Positions 34,301-43,618 of a stretch of 64,000 nucleotides of DNA are shown here, piece by piece (the stretch's first letter is position 1; the number at the start of each line of letters is the position of its first letter). The stretch comes from RGIG6353 sp045660745 (lineage in GTDB: Bacteria; Bacillota; Clostridia; Oscillospirales; SIG627): positions 29,742 through 93,741 of the forward strand of contig JAZREJ010000022.1 of NCBI GenBank assembly GCA_045660745.1, read 5' to 3'. The position numbers and the translations under genes were made by a program. The notes under the pieces are model-generated. The model was not told where the DNA came from. It searched no databases and saw nothing but the letters and a program-made list of their open reading frames with translations.

Positions 34301-35280
34301 TGAAGCTCATCGGCAACAGCACCGCCTTTGAGAATTTCAAGCGTGAATTTCTTGAAGGCAAGCTTTCCCACGCATTTATAATCGAGGGCGCAAGAGGAAG
34401 TGGAAGACTGACTCTTGCGCGCCATCTCTCGGCTCTTTTGATGTGTGAGAAGAACGCTCAGACCGACTGCTCCTGCAACGGATGTCGGAGAGCTCTTGAC
34501 GGGACACATCCCGACGTTCACGAGCTTATACATCTTGATAGAACAGGTCAGATAAAAATTGACAACATACGGCAAATAATTGCCGAAGCACACGTTAAGC
34601 CGTCGGAGGCTGAATACAAGGTATTTATAATAGAAAACGCTCAGATGATGAACAAGGTAGCGCAAAATGCGCTCCTTCAGATATTTGAAGAACCGCCTCA
34701 AAACACTGTTTTCTTCCTTTTATCCACCGACCGCAACCTGCTGCTCAAAACGCTGTTATCCCGTGCCCGCGTCATCATGACCGAACGCCTCTCGGACAGC
34801 GAGGTCGAAGCGTTTCTCAAAGAAAAATACCCCGATAAAACCGAGCTTATTCCGCGAGCCGTGAAGCTTGCGTCGGGATTTGCGGGGGATGCCGCAGAGC
34901 TTTGTGAAAACGAAGCGTCGGCCGAAATGCTCTCTCTTGTCAGCGACTATTTCGACAAGGCATCAAAGGGAGCCGATTTCTACACCCTTTCAAAGATTCT
35001 TTCCCCTTTCGGAAAGATGTCTCGTGAGGAGTTTTCCTGTGCCGTCGGATATTTTATACCCGCACTGCGCGACGCCGCTTTATGCTGTCTCGGTATTGAG
35101 GAAGAATATTGCTTTTTTACCGACGTATCACTTCCCGAGGAGCTTGCACGCCGATTCGGGCTTTCGCGTATCATACGCGCCTTTGAATTTTGCACAGATC
35201 TGCAAAAGCGCCAAGGCTCGCTGAATTTTACCGCAAATGCGGCAATGCTTAACACCTATTTTGCAAGCGATATCAAATAA
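34300..35280 (+). CDS. holB: DNA polymerase III delta' subunit
   Basis: 326-residue clamp-loader subunit. The zinc cluster (CEKNAQTDCSCNGCRRALDGTHPD) and EPPQNTVFFLLST are family marks. The P-loop reads GARGSGRLT with Arg in place of the Walker Lys, in line with delta' subunits that do not hydrolyse ATP. Confidence 0.9.
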   Translation: MKLIGNSTAFENFKREFLEGKLSHAFIIEGARGSGRLTLARHLSALLMCEKNAQTDCSCNGCRRALDGTHPDVHELIHLDRTGQIKIDNIRQIIAEAHVKPSEAEYKVFIIENAQMMNKVAQNALLQIFEEPPQNTVFFLLSTDRNLLLKTLLSRARVIMTERLSDSEVEAFLKEKYPDKTELIPRAVKLASGFAGDAAELCENEASAEMLSLVSDYFDKASKGADFYTLSKILSPFGKMSREEFSCAVGYFIPALRDAALCCLGIEEEYCFFTDVSLPEELARRFGLSRIIRAFEFCTDLQKRQGSLNFTANAAMLNTYFASDIK

Positions 35281-35294
35281 AGGACATTTATTTT

Positions 35295-36221
35295 ATGGAT
35301 AATAACACAAACAACATTCCCGAGGCAGTTTCCGCGAGCACCCCGGAAGCCACCGAATACGAAATAATCGGCGTGCGCTTCAAGGAAGCAGGAAAGGTAT
35401 ACTTTTTCTCCCCTTCGGGCATACAGTTCAATACAGGAGACGGAGCAATAGTGGAGACCTCACGAGGCGTGGAATACGGAGTTGTTGCGATTGCCAACAA
35501 GACGGTGCCCGCCAAGGACGTTGTGCTTCCGCTCAAGCCCGTCATAAGACGTGCAACCGACAAGGATACCATTCGCGTCAAGGAAAATCTTGAGCTTGCC
35601 GAAAAGGCAAAGGAGATATTCCGAGAGCGTGTTGAAAAGCACAAGATAGACATGACTCTTGTTGATGCCGAATACACCTTTGATAACTCCAAGCTTCTCT
35701 TCTATTTCACATCTGAAGGACGAGTTGATTTCCGTGAGTTTGTAAAGGATATGGCGGCAGTCTTCAAGACAAGGATCGAGCTGAGACAGATAGGCGTCAG
35801 AGACGAAGCAAAGCAAATAGGCGGACTCGGTATTTGCGGACGTCCCTTCTGTTGCAAGACCTTCCTCAATGACTTCGAACAGGTCTCAATCAAGATGGCA
35901 AAGGATCAGGGGCTTTCCCTCAACTCTGTCAAAATATCAGGCACTTGCGGAAGACTTATGTGCTGCTTGAGATACGAAAATGACGTATATCAGGAGGAGC
36001 TTGCAAAGACTCCGAAGGTTGGAAATATCGTCACCACCCCCGCGGGCAAGGGTACAGTTATAGAAGCAAATCCCCTTGCGGGAATCGTCAAGGTGTCTCT
36101 TGACCAGAACAGAGACGCTGCGCCCTCCGTATTCATTCGCGAGGATGTAAAGGTTATCGCAAAGGGCAAAAAGGACGAAAAACCGGATGATGAAGAGCTT
36201 CGCGAGCTTGAAAAAGAATAA
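35295..36221 (+). CDS. PSP1-domain protein YaaT/RicT
   Basis: 308 residues of the YaaT (RicT) family. The PSP1 core (VGVRF-like start, IETSRGVEYGVV) and a Cys-rich centre (GICGRPFCC, then TCGRLMCCLRYE) that binds iron-sulfur clusters in RicT. In Bacillus the Ric complex assists RNase Y and sporulation. Directly downstream of holB. Confidence 0.9.
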   Translation: MDNNTNNIPEAVSASTPEATEYEIIGVRFKEAGKVYFFSPSGIQFNTGDGAIVETSRGVEYGVVAIANKTVPAKDVVLPLKPVIRRATDKDTIRVKENLELAEKAKEIFRERVEKHKIDMTLVDAEYTFDNSKLLFYFTSEGRVDFREFVKDMAAVFKTRIELRQIGVRDEAKQIGGLGICGRPFCCKTFLNDFEQVSIKMAKDQGLSLNSVKISGTCGRLMCCLRYENDVYQEELAKTPKVGNIVTTPAGKGTVIEANPLAGIVKVSLDQNRDAAPSVFIREDVKVIAKGKKDEKPDDEELRELEKE

Positions 36222-36236
36222 TTTTATTTATACCAC

Positions 36237-36265
36237 TTTACAATTTGCTTTTTTTGTGTTACAAT
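36237..36265 (+). promoter_or_regulatory. Promoter of the ferredoxin gene
   Basis: TTTACA (36237-36242), 17-base spacer, TACAAT (36260-36265). Confidence 0.78.
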
Positions 36266-36305
36266 GACACATGTTAAATAAGATACTAAAAGGAGGACTT
36301 TAAAA

Positions 36306-36476
36306 ATGGCTTACAAGATCAATGACGAATGCATCAACTGCGGCGCTTGCATCGGCGAATGCCCCACCGGCTGTATCAGCGAAGAAGACGGCAAGGCTGT
36401 TATCAACGCTGACGAGTGTGTTGACTGCGGCACCTGCGCTTCCGTATGCCCCGTTGAAGCACCCCAGGCTGAGTAA
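36306..36476 (+). CDS. 2[4Fe-4S] ferredoxin
   Basis: A 56-residue clostridial-type ferredoxin. Two CxxCxxCxxxCP motifs: C9-C12-C15-C19 and C38-C41-C44-C48. Low-potential electron carrier in the cytoplasm. AGGAGG lies upstream of the ATG; it has its own promoter and terminator, so it is probably strongly expressed as a single gene. Confidence 0.95.
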   Translation: MAYKINDECINCGACIGECPTGCISEEDGKAVINADECVDCGTCASVCPVEAPQAE

Positions 36477-36498
36477 TAGTACATACTATTTATGCCAA

Positions 36499-36527
36499 GT
36501 GCCACAGGTCTCCTGTGGCACAATTTT
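36499..36527 (+). terminator. Terminator of the ferredoxin gene
   Basis: GTGCCACAGG / CCTGTGGCAC with a TCT loop followed by AATTTTTT. Confidence 0.9.
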
Positions 36528-36547
36528 TTAAAGAAGGAATTTAACAG

Positions 36548-38353
36548 ATGTACAATCCCGAAAACATTCGAAATTTCTGTATCATTGCGCATATCGACCA
36601 CGGCAAGTCAACCCTTGCGGACAGACTTCTTGAAATAACCGATACAGTCGAGCGCCGTGAGATGGAGGAACAATTACTTGACAATATGGACCTTGAGCGT
36701 GAGCGAGGCATCACGATAAAGGCGCGTGCAGTAAAGCTTGATTACAAGGCAGATGACGGACAGAATTATACCTTCAACCTCATTGATACACCTGGTCACG
36801 TCGACTTCAACTATGAGGTATCACGCTCTCTGTCGGCTTGCGAGGGCGCACTGCTTGTTGTTGACGCCTCTCAGGGCGTTGAAGCACAAACTCTTGCCAA
36901 CACATATCTTGCTCTTGACCATGACCTTGAGATTCTTCCTGTTATAAATAAGATAGACCTTCCCGCCGCAGACCCTGACAGGGTCAAAAACGAGATAGAG
37001 GAGATAATTGGAATCCCCGCCGAGGATGCCCCCTGTATTTCTGCTAAGACGGGACTTAATATAAAAGACGTGCTTGACGCCGTCGTAAAATACATTCCCG
37101 CCCCCAAGACAAACATCGAAAAGCCCTTGAAGGCGCTCATCTTTGATGCCGTTTACGATTCCTACAGAGGCGTTATCGTTTACGTGCGAATTATGGAGGG
37201 TAAGCTGTCGGCAAAGGACCGCATCCGCATGATGAATACCGGAGCGGAATTTGAAGTAGTTGAGGTAGGACATCTGCGTCCCTTCGGCCCCGAAAAGCGC
37301 GACACGGTATATGCTGGAGAGGTTGCCTACATCACCGCCGCCATCAAGTCGCTTGACGACACGCAGGTCGGTGATACCGTGACTCTTGCCGAAACTCCCA
37401 CAGAGGAAGCTTTCCCCGGCTTTAAGAAGGTGCTTCCCATGGTGTACAGCGGTATTTATCCTGCCGACGGCGCTCGTTACACAGACCTTCGTGATGCTCT
37501 TGAAAAGCTCCGTCTTAATGACTCGGCTCTCGTTTTTGAAGCCGAAAGCTCGGCGGCTCTCGGATTTGGCTTCCGTTGTGGATTCTTAGGACTTCTGCAT
37601 ATGGAGGTAATCCAGGACAGACTTGAAAGAGAATTCAATCTTGACCTCATCACAACAGCTCCCGGCGTTATCTATAAGGTCGTTATGAGAAACGGAGAGG
37701 TCAAATACATTGACAATCCTCAGAACTTCCCCGCCGCAGACGAGGCGGACGAGTTCTGTGAGCCAATGGTTAAGGCGACCATTCTCTCCCCCAAGGAGTA
37801 CGTCGGTACCATTATGGACCTGTGCCAGGACAGACGTGGCACGTTTGTTGACACTAAATATATCACAACAGACAGAGTAGAGCTTCATTACAGACTTCCT
37901 CTCAACGAGATAGTTTATGACTTTTTCGATGCTCTCAAATCCCGCACAAAGGGATATGCATCCCTTGACTACGAGATGTCCGATTACGAAAAATCAAGCC
38001 TTGTAAAGCTTGACATAATGCTCAACGGAGACGTTGTTGACGCACTTTCCTTTATCGTACACTCCGAAAAGGCTTACGGCAGAGCGCGAAAGATAGTTGA
38101 AAAGCTCAAAGAGAACATCCCGCGCCAGCTTTTTGAAATACCCGTACAGGCGGCTATCGGAGGAAAGATTATAGCGCGTGAGACCGTTAAGGCTATGAGA
38201 AAGGACGTTCTTGCTAAGTGCTATGGCGGTGACATTACCCGTAAGAAGAAGCTTCTTGAAAAGGAAAAAGAGGGTAAAAAGAAGATGCGCCAGCTCGGTA
38301 CGGTTGAAGTTCCGCATGAGGCATTTATGGCGGTGCTCAAGCTTGATGAATAA
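36548..38353 (+). CDS. lepA: Elongation factor 4 (LepA)
   Basis: 601-residue translational GTPase. [24 protein letters not shown] and NKIDLP are the G motifs; the C-terminus has the LepA-specific end ([20 protein letters not shown]-like, here ending in E). Back-translocates or assists stalled ribosomes. Overlaps hemW by 8 bases, a common arrangement. Confidence 0.97.
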   Translation: [601 protein letters not shown]

Positions 38354-39482
38354 GGGTATTTATATTCACTTTCCGTTTTGTGATTCAAAATGCCTTTACT
38401 GTGACTTTTTCTCGGTCCCCGATATGAGAAAAAAAGAATTATACGAAGAAGCGCTGGTAACGGCGCTTCTGTCATATAAAGGCAAAAATATCACGGCGGA
38501 CACAGTATTTTTCGGAGGCGGTACACCAAGCCTTATGTCGGATGCGGGCGCTGAAAAAATATTTTCGGCTTTGCACGATGCCTTTGAAATAACCCCCGAT
38601 GCCGAAATAACGCTTGAAGCAAATCCATCATCGGTGGCAGAGCTTCCAGAAAAGCTTTCTCTTTTTAAGCGTCTTGGAGTAAACCGACTGAGTCTCGGTG
38701 CGCAAAGCATGAATGAAAAGGAGCTTTTGACTCTCGGAAGACGGCACACCCCCCTTGACACAGAAAATACCGTAAAAGCCGCAAGAAGCGTAGGTTTTGA
38801 CAATATATCACTCGACCTGATGGTGCGAATCCCACACCAGACCTCCGAAACGCTTATATCCACTCTTGAAAAAACATGTAATCTATCCCCGGAACACCTA
38901 TCGCTTTACACTCTTTCAATTGAAGAAAAGACTGTGTTCGGTGCAAGATACAAAAAGGGTGACTCCCTCTCTCTTGCAAGTGAGGAATGTGAGGAGGAAA
39001 TGTGGGAAAAAGCATGTGAGTATCTTGCAAAAAAAGGCTTTGAGCATTATGAGGTGTCAAACTTTGCACGAGACAGCAAACGCTCCCGACACAATTTAAA
39101 GTATTGGCGAGCAGAGGAATATATCGGCATCGGGGCTTCCGCTCATTCTTATTTTGACGGAGTACGCTTTTTTCATACAGCAGGACTTGACGCCTTTATT
39201 TCAGCCCCAACCAAGCGCGAAGGAGAGGAAATAATCGACAAAAAAACACGGGCACTTGAATACGTTATGCTATCCCTCAGGCTCTCAGAGGGAATAAGCC
39301 TTGAGAAGCTTGAGAGCACCCACAATATCACACCGAGTGAGGAATTCTTTGATGTTGCAAAACGCTTTGACAAGGCGGGCTACGTCATACTTTTAGGCGA
39401 CTCGCTTCATCTCACAGAGCGTGGCTGGAGAGTATCAAATGCAATTATCGAAAGCCTTCTTGAAGCGCTCGACTTAATATAA
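38346..39482 (+). CDS. hemW: Radical SAM family heme chaperone HemW
   Basis: 378 residues. GIYIHFPFCDSKCLYCDFFS has the CxxxCxxC cluster extended by the HemW-typical aromatic; FFGGGTPS, LGVNRLSLGAQS and ARDSKRSRHNLKYW follow. The start is the ATG at 38346, inside the lepA end; the frame is open upstream but that part is lepA in another frame. Once annotated as coproporphyrinogen oxidase HemN; now seen as a heme chaperone. Confidence 0.92.
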   Translation: MNKGIYIHFPFCDSKCLYCDFFSVPDMRKKELYEEALVTALLSYKGKNITADTVFFGGGTPSLMSDAGAEKIFSALHDAFEITPDAEITLEANPSSVAELPEKLSLFKRLGVNRLSLGAQSMNEKELLTLGRRHTPLDTENTVKAARSVGFDNISLDLMVRIPHQTSETLISTLEKTCNLSPEHLSLYTLSIEEKTVFGARYKKGDSLSLASEECEEEMWEKACEYLAKKGFEHYEVSNFARDSKRSRHNLKYWRAEEYIGIGASAHSYFDGVRFFHTAGLDAFISAPTKREGEEIIDKKTRALEYVMLSLRLSEGISLEKLESTHNITPSEEFFDVAKRFDKAGYVILLGDSLHLTERGWRVSNAIIESLLEALDLI

Positions 39483-39508
39483 AAGGCAGAAGCTTTCGCT
39501 TCTGCCTT
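39483..39508. terminator. Bidirectional terminator
   Basis: AAGGCAGAAGC / GCTTCTGCCTT with a TTTC loop, between convergent hemW and the putative anti-sigma gene. Confidence 0.88.
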
Positions 39509-39511
39509 ATT

Positions 39512-40318
39512 TCATTCTATTCCGTATAAAAGCCTTGCCGCTTCAATAAGCTCAAGATCATATTTAAGCGTGCCGTTTTTATCGCACTCACTCTCAATAA
39601 AATCAAAATACTCGGCAAGCACATTTGTGGGAATTTCCGTGTATTTTTTCGCTCTCACCTTGTCAAAGGTATAAATATTTCCATCATAGTAGAGTGCCAG
39701 AGGATTTTTCAAAGCTTTTTTCATCTCTTCAACGTCTCCGCAGTAGAGTGCGTCAATAGTGCTCTGCTGTAACTCGTCCCCTCCGAGTCTCCTGTTCGCT
39801 TCCTCAAGTGCCTCTCTCGGAATATTAAGGTCAACTATCATCATATATACGTTCGGAACTGCGTCCATTTCCTCGGGAGAAAGCTTTAAAAAGACCTCAT
39901 TCACCCACTTGTCACCCACTTCGCGTCCCACTGCCTCATCGCAAACGACCAAATTATATACCTCGTCAATGTACTCACGGGAGAAGGAGGTATCTGAGCC
40001 ACCTATAGGCGGTGGGTCAACGGGCGTAATATCCACCCCGCTTGCAACAGGAGGATCTTGGTTTTCAGTAGGAATAAAAGGCTTTTCAACATCAATTGGA
40101 GGCTCAGGGACAATAGGCGTTTGTACGGGCGCCTTTGCAGGTTTTTGAACTTCGGGAAGCGCGAGTATTCCCACTATTGCGATAAGGCAAACACAAGCTG
40201 CAAGCGGCAACCATTTCATTGACATTTTTAAACTTCTCCTTTTCTTATCCAAAGACGCTTCTTCTATATATTCGGGTGATATTTTCCCCATTGCCCACAA
40301 TAAATTCTTATCCTTCAT
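39512..40318 (-). CDS. Membrane protein, putative anti-sigma factor
   Basis: 268 residues. A short cytoplasmic N-terminus (about 1-34, KISPEYIEEA) precedes one membrane helix (about 35-55), a proline-rich linker (about 57-105) and an external domain of about 160 residues with no recognised family. Coupled by a 4-base overlap to the sigma factor gene before it, so it is inferred to be its anti-sigma partner. Confidence 0.65.
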   Translation of the reverse strand: MKDKNLLWAMGKISPEYIEEASLDKKRRSLKMSMKWLPLAACVCLIAIVGILALPEVQKPAKAPVQTPIVPEPPIDVEKPFIPTENQDPPVASGVDITPVDPPPIGGSDTSFSREYIDEVYNLVVCDEAVGREVGDKWVNEVFLKLSPEEMDAVPNVYMMIVDLNIPREALEEANRRLGGDELQQSTIDALYCGDVEEMKKALKNPLALYYDGNIYTFDKVRAKKYTEIPTNVLAEYFDFIESECDKNGTLKYDLELIEAARLLYGIE

Positions 40319-40872
40319 ACAAAAAAGCCCTCCTTTTCCAAAAAATCACGAAGCTTCTTTCTCGTTCTGGACAGCGTCATTGTAACAGCGCTCTCCTTCA
40401 TACCGAAATCACGCGCAATGTCCGAGATACTGCTCACATAAAAATATCTGCGCACAAACACACGTCGCACGTCTTTTGAAAGCCCTTTCAAAAAGCGGTT
40501 CATGGAATCCGAAAGCGCAACACTCTCTCCTATATCCTCACCGATGTCACTGTCCGAAATACATTCGGAAAGCTCGTCGAGTGCAAGAGCCGTCTCCCCT
40601 CCTCTTTTTTTCGCTTGCCGCGACTCATAGCGGTTAAGTGAAAGCTGACGTGTAACCATGCCGACGTAGGGCTTGAGTGGATTCGGCTTGTTTGGCGGAA
40701 CCGTATTCCACACCTTGAGATACGTATCGTTTACCACCTCCGCAGCATCCTCGCTGCTCGATAATATATTAAATGAAATGCTGTGACAGTACCTTCCGTA
40801 TTTTTTGTCGGTTTCCTCAATAGCACTCTCGGAGCGCTCTAAATAAAGCTTAAGTATTTTTCCGTCATCCAT
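40315..40872 (-). CDS. ECF-type RNA polymerase sigma factor
   Basis: 185 residues. Region 2 (YGRYCHSISFNILSSSEDAAEVVNDTYLKVW) and region 4 (RRVFVRRYFYVSSISDIARDFGMKESAVTMTLSRTRKKL) are clear. AAGGAG precedes the ATG at 40872. First gene of a two-gene unit with the membrane protein. Confidence 0.9.
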   Translation of the reverse strand: MDDGKILKLYLERSESAIEETDKKYGRYCHSISFNILSSSEDAAEVVNDTYLKVWNTVPPNKPNPLKPYVGMVTRQLSLNRYESRQAKKRGGETALALDELSECISDSDIGEDIGESVALSDSMNRFLKGLSKDVRRVFVRRYFYVSSISDIARDFGMKESAVTMTLSRTRKKLRDFLEKEGFFV

Positions 40873-40893
40873 CTTTTGTCACTCCTTTCATTT

Positions 40894-40920
40894 ATAATAA
40901 CAGAAAAGTGCGGTGTTACA
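40894..40920 (-). promoter_or_regulatory. Possible autoregulated promoter of the sigma factor
   Basis: Minus strand TGTAAC (40920-40915), 15-base spacer, TATTAT (40899-40894). A -35 with AAC is typical of ECF-controlled promoters; this is an inference. Confidence 0.4.
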
Positions 40921-40966
40921 GCACATATAATTTAATTTTTTTCAAAATGTAAATATTTTTGTAAAC

Positions 40967-40994
40967 AAAAAAGGAGTCTTATGACTCCTTTTTT
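40967..40994 (-). terminator. Terminator of the six-gene oxidoreductase operon
   Basis: AAAAAAGGAGTC / GACTCCTTTTTT with a TTAT loop, overlapping the last codons of the EamA gene. Confidence 0.85.
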
Positions 40995-41863
40995 ATATGG
41001 GAAACACAGATTCCGAGGGCAATAAGCACAAAAGCTACCAAATATTGAGGCTTCAGTACGTTTTCTCCGAGCAAAGCCGCACCGAACACACAGGCAAAAA
41101 GCGGCTCGGCAAATTTGATGATAAAGAGCTTTGATACCTGTCCGTTTTTTAGTACCGAAAACCACAAAAGATAGCTAACGATCGAAGCAAGGCAAATGTA
41201 TACGAGAATAAGGTATCCTCTAATGCCTCCCTCACCCATTCCTCCTCCCATTATAACGCCCGCTAAAAAAAGCACCGCTCCGCCGAAGAACTGCGAAATG
41301 GCGGTGGACGTCACGTAACTTGCAGTTCTGAGCACATTTTTAATGATAACTGTCGATGCAACAGATGAGAAGGATGCGATAAGTATTAGCAAGTCCCCCA
41401 AATTGAAGCTTAGACCCGATACGTTTGAGTTTATCGCAACAATACCTCCAAATCCGAGTAATACTCCGAAAAACTTTGGAAGAGTAAACCTATCATCCTT
41501 GAAAAACAGGAAAGAAAAGCACACGTAAAAGAGCGCTCCAACCTGTTTAAGTATTGCGGTCTTTGAGGCATCTGTCATGCCAAGAGCCGAATAAGTACAG
41601 GCGTAATGCAAAATAATTGAGAAAAATCCCGACATTAATATTGGAAATATGACCGATCTCGCACTTTTGTAGGATGCTTTATCCTTGAGCGAAAAGAGCG
41701 CAATAACACCTCCGCAAATAACAAATCTCACACCCGCAAACAGGAGTATATCTCCCATTGACTCGATATTCCATTCTTTCATTCCAAGCTTTACCGCAGG
41801 GAACAGGCTTCCCCACAGAAGCATTACGAAAAGGCTTATGATGAGGGTTTTATTCTTCCGCAA
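40979..41863 (-). CDS. EamA/DMT-superfamily transporter
   Basis: 294-residue protein with ten predicted membrane helices and two EamA repeats (GSLFPAVKLGMKEW early, then the second near residue 155). Probably exports or imports a small metabolite of the operon it closes. It overlaps the upstream gene by 14 bases. Confidence 0.85.
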   Translation of the reverse strand: MRKNKTLIISLFVMLLWGSLFPAVKLGMKEWNIESMGDILLFAGVRFVICGGVIALFSLKDKASYKSARSVIFPILMSGFFSIILHYACTYSALGMTDASKTAILKQVGALFYVCFSFLFFKDDRFTLPKFFGVLLGFGGIVAINSNVSGLSFNLGDLLILIASFSSVASTVIIKNVLRTASYVTSTAISQFFGGAVLFLAGVIMGGGMGEGGIRGYLILVYICLASIVSYLLWFSVLKNGQVSKLFIIKFAEPLFACVFGAALLGENVLKPQYLVAFVLIALGICVSHIKKES

Positions 41864-42830
41864 CCGTAAGCACGACCTTTCCTATATTCTCGCCTCTTTC
41901 AAGTATTGCGTGTGCCTCCTCAGCTTTTTCCATGGGAAGCACCTTATAGACCGATGGCTTCATTTCACCGCTCTCTATTCTACTCCATACGTTTTTAACA
42001 AGCTCCGAGAGAAGCCATGCCTTAAACTCGGGAGTTCTTTTGCGGAGCATGCTTCCCACAAGATGAAGTCCTTTTGTAAGAAGAGGGCGAAGTTGAATAT
42101 TGGTTTCAACTCCGGCAAGAGTGGAAATTACGACCCAATATCCGCCATCTGCCATATATGGCATACTCTCACCAAGTGTTTTGCCCGAAAGACAGTCCAT
42201 TACAACAAACACGGGAGTTCCGCGCTCCTCCTCTGCCTTGAGCGCATCCGACACGCTCTCGGTCGTGGAATTTATAATAACATCAGCACCGAGAGGACGT
42301 ATCTTCTCTCTTATCTCATCCGATAAAACAGAGGTAATTACTCTCGCACCGAATGCCTTTGCCATCGGGATTGCAACGCTTGCAAGTCCCGATGCTCCCG
42401 CAGGGATAAATGCCGTCTTACCCGATTCAAGGTGTCCTTCAATAAAGAGATTCAAATAGCTTGTGGCATATGCTTCAGGAAGAGTGGAAGCTTCAACAAG
42501 TGTGAGTCCCTTCGGCACTGGCATGAGCATATCATACTTTACGCTGACATATTCAGCATATCCGCCTCCACCGAGGAGAGCACAAACACGGTCTCCTATC
42601 TTCCAATTATTTACATTTTTCCCAACCTCAACTATCTTTCCCGCAATCTCAAGTCCCATCCATTCAGGACATCCCTTGGGAGAAGGGTAGGTTCCGGCTC
42701 TCTGCAAAAGGTCTGCTCGGTTGAGGGCAGCGGCGTATATTTTAACAAGTACCTCGTCATCCTTTATAACGGGATCGGGGACGTCACTCCATACGAGATT
42801 CTTATTTTCATCAACAAGCATTGCTTTCAT
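41850..42830 (-). CDS. Zinc-free medium-chain dehydrogenase, quinone-oxidoreductase-like
   Basis: 326 residues of the PIG3/QOR type MDR family: ALNRADLLQRAGTYP near 55, GASGLASVAIPMAKAFGARVI nucleotide fold near 145. The zinc-ligand Cys/His motif of alcohol dehydrogenases is absent. Likely reduces a quinone or an enone with NADPH. One base separates it from the upstream SDR gene. Confidence 0.88.
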   Translation of the reverse strand: MKAMLVDENKNLVWSDVPDPVIKDDEVLVKIYAAALNRADLLQRAGTYPSPKGCPEWMGLEIAGKIVEVGKNVNNWKIGDRVCALLGGGGYAEYVSVKYDMLMPVPKGLTLVEASTLPEAYATSYLNLFIEGHLESGKTAFIPAGASGLASVAIPMAKAFGARVITSVLSDEIREKIRPLGADVIINSTTESVSDALKAEEERGTPVFVVMDCLSGKTLGESMPYMADGGYWVVISTLAGVETNIQLRPLLTKGLHLVGSMLRKRTPEFKAWLLSELVKNVWSRIESGEMKPSVYKVLPMEKAEEAHAILERGENIGKVVLTVAEE

Positions 42831-42831
42831 A

Positions 42832-43605
42832 TCAGTCTGTTCCTTTCATTGAGAGACATCTGCCGCCGTCTACAATATATGTCTGTCCTGTGATAAATCT
42901 CGCCTTATCCGAGCAGAGAAACTCTACCATATTTGCAATATCCTCGGCGCGGCACATCTCACCGAGAAGATTTGTTTCATAAGCATAGTGATGACCCTCA
43001 GGAGTTGTAATATCAATCTCGTCTCGACAAACCACACCCGGCGCTACCGAGTTTACGTTTATCTTATGAGGCCCGAGCTCCTTTGCAAGAGCTTTTGTAA
43101 GAGACATAACGCCTCCCTTACTTGCAGCATACTCTGTCGAACCTACAAGTCCGTTTACACCTACGGTAGATGCAAAGTTTATGATCTTACCGCCCTCGCC
43201 CTGCGCTATCATCACACGCGCCGCTGCACGACTTGCCCAGAATGCACCGTAAAGATTCACCTTGAGCACCTTGTCAATTACCTCGTCCGCCTGTCCTGCA
43301 AGCTCTGAATACTTGCCGGGGCCCGCAAGTCTTGCACTTCCTCCCGCGATATGTACCATAGCGTCAAGTCTGCCGAAGGTCTTGACTGCGTCGTTTACCG
43401 CCTCGTCGACTTCCTTTGATACGCTCACGTCAAAAACGTAGCCCTTTGCTTCTCCGCCCTCGGCAAGTATTTTTTCAACGGTTCTGTCAACCGCCTCACG
43501 GCTGATATCACCAACCGCTACGGCATAGCCTGCCTTTGCAAGGGTTATTGCGGATGCGCTTCCGAGAAATCCGCCTCCACCCGTAATAAATGCAACCTTT
43601 TTCAT
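42832..43605 (-). CDS. Short-chain dehydrogenase/reductase (SDR B)
   Basis: 257 residues: TGGGGFLGSA cofactor loop, HIAGG, and the catalytic S-x12-YAASK set (STVGVNGLVGSTEYAASK). C-terminal TGQTYIVDGG. Oxidises or reduces a hydroxyl/keto group with NAD(P). AAGGAG precedes the ATG. Confidence 0.88.
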   Translation of the reverse strand: MKKVAFITGGGGFLGSASAITLAKAGYAVAVGDISREAVDRTVEKILAEGGEAKGYVFDVSVSKEVDEAVNDAVKTFGRLDAMVHIAGGSARLAGPGKYSELAGQADEVIDKVLKVNLYGAFWASRAAARVMIAQGEGGKIINFASTVGVNGLVGSTEYAASKGGVMSLTKALAKELGPHKINVNSVAPGVVCRDEIDITTPEGHHYAYETNLLGEMCRAEDIANMVEFLCSDKARFITGQTYIVDGGRCLSMKGTD

Positions 43606-43618
43606 AATTATTCTCCTT

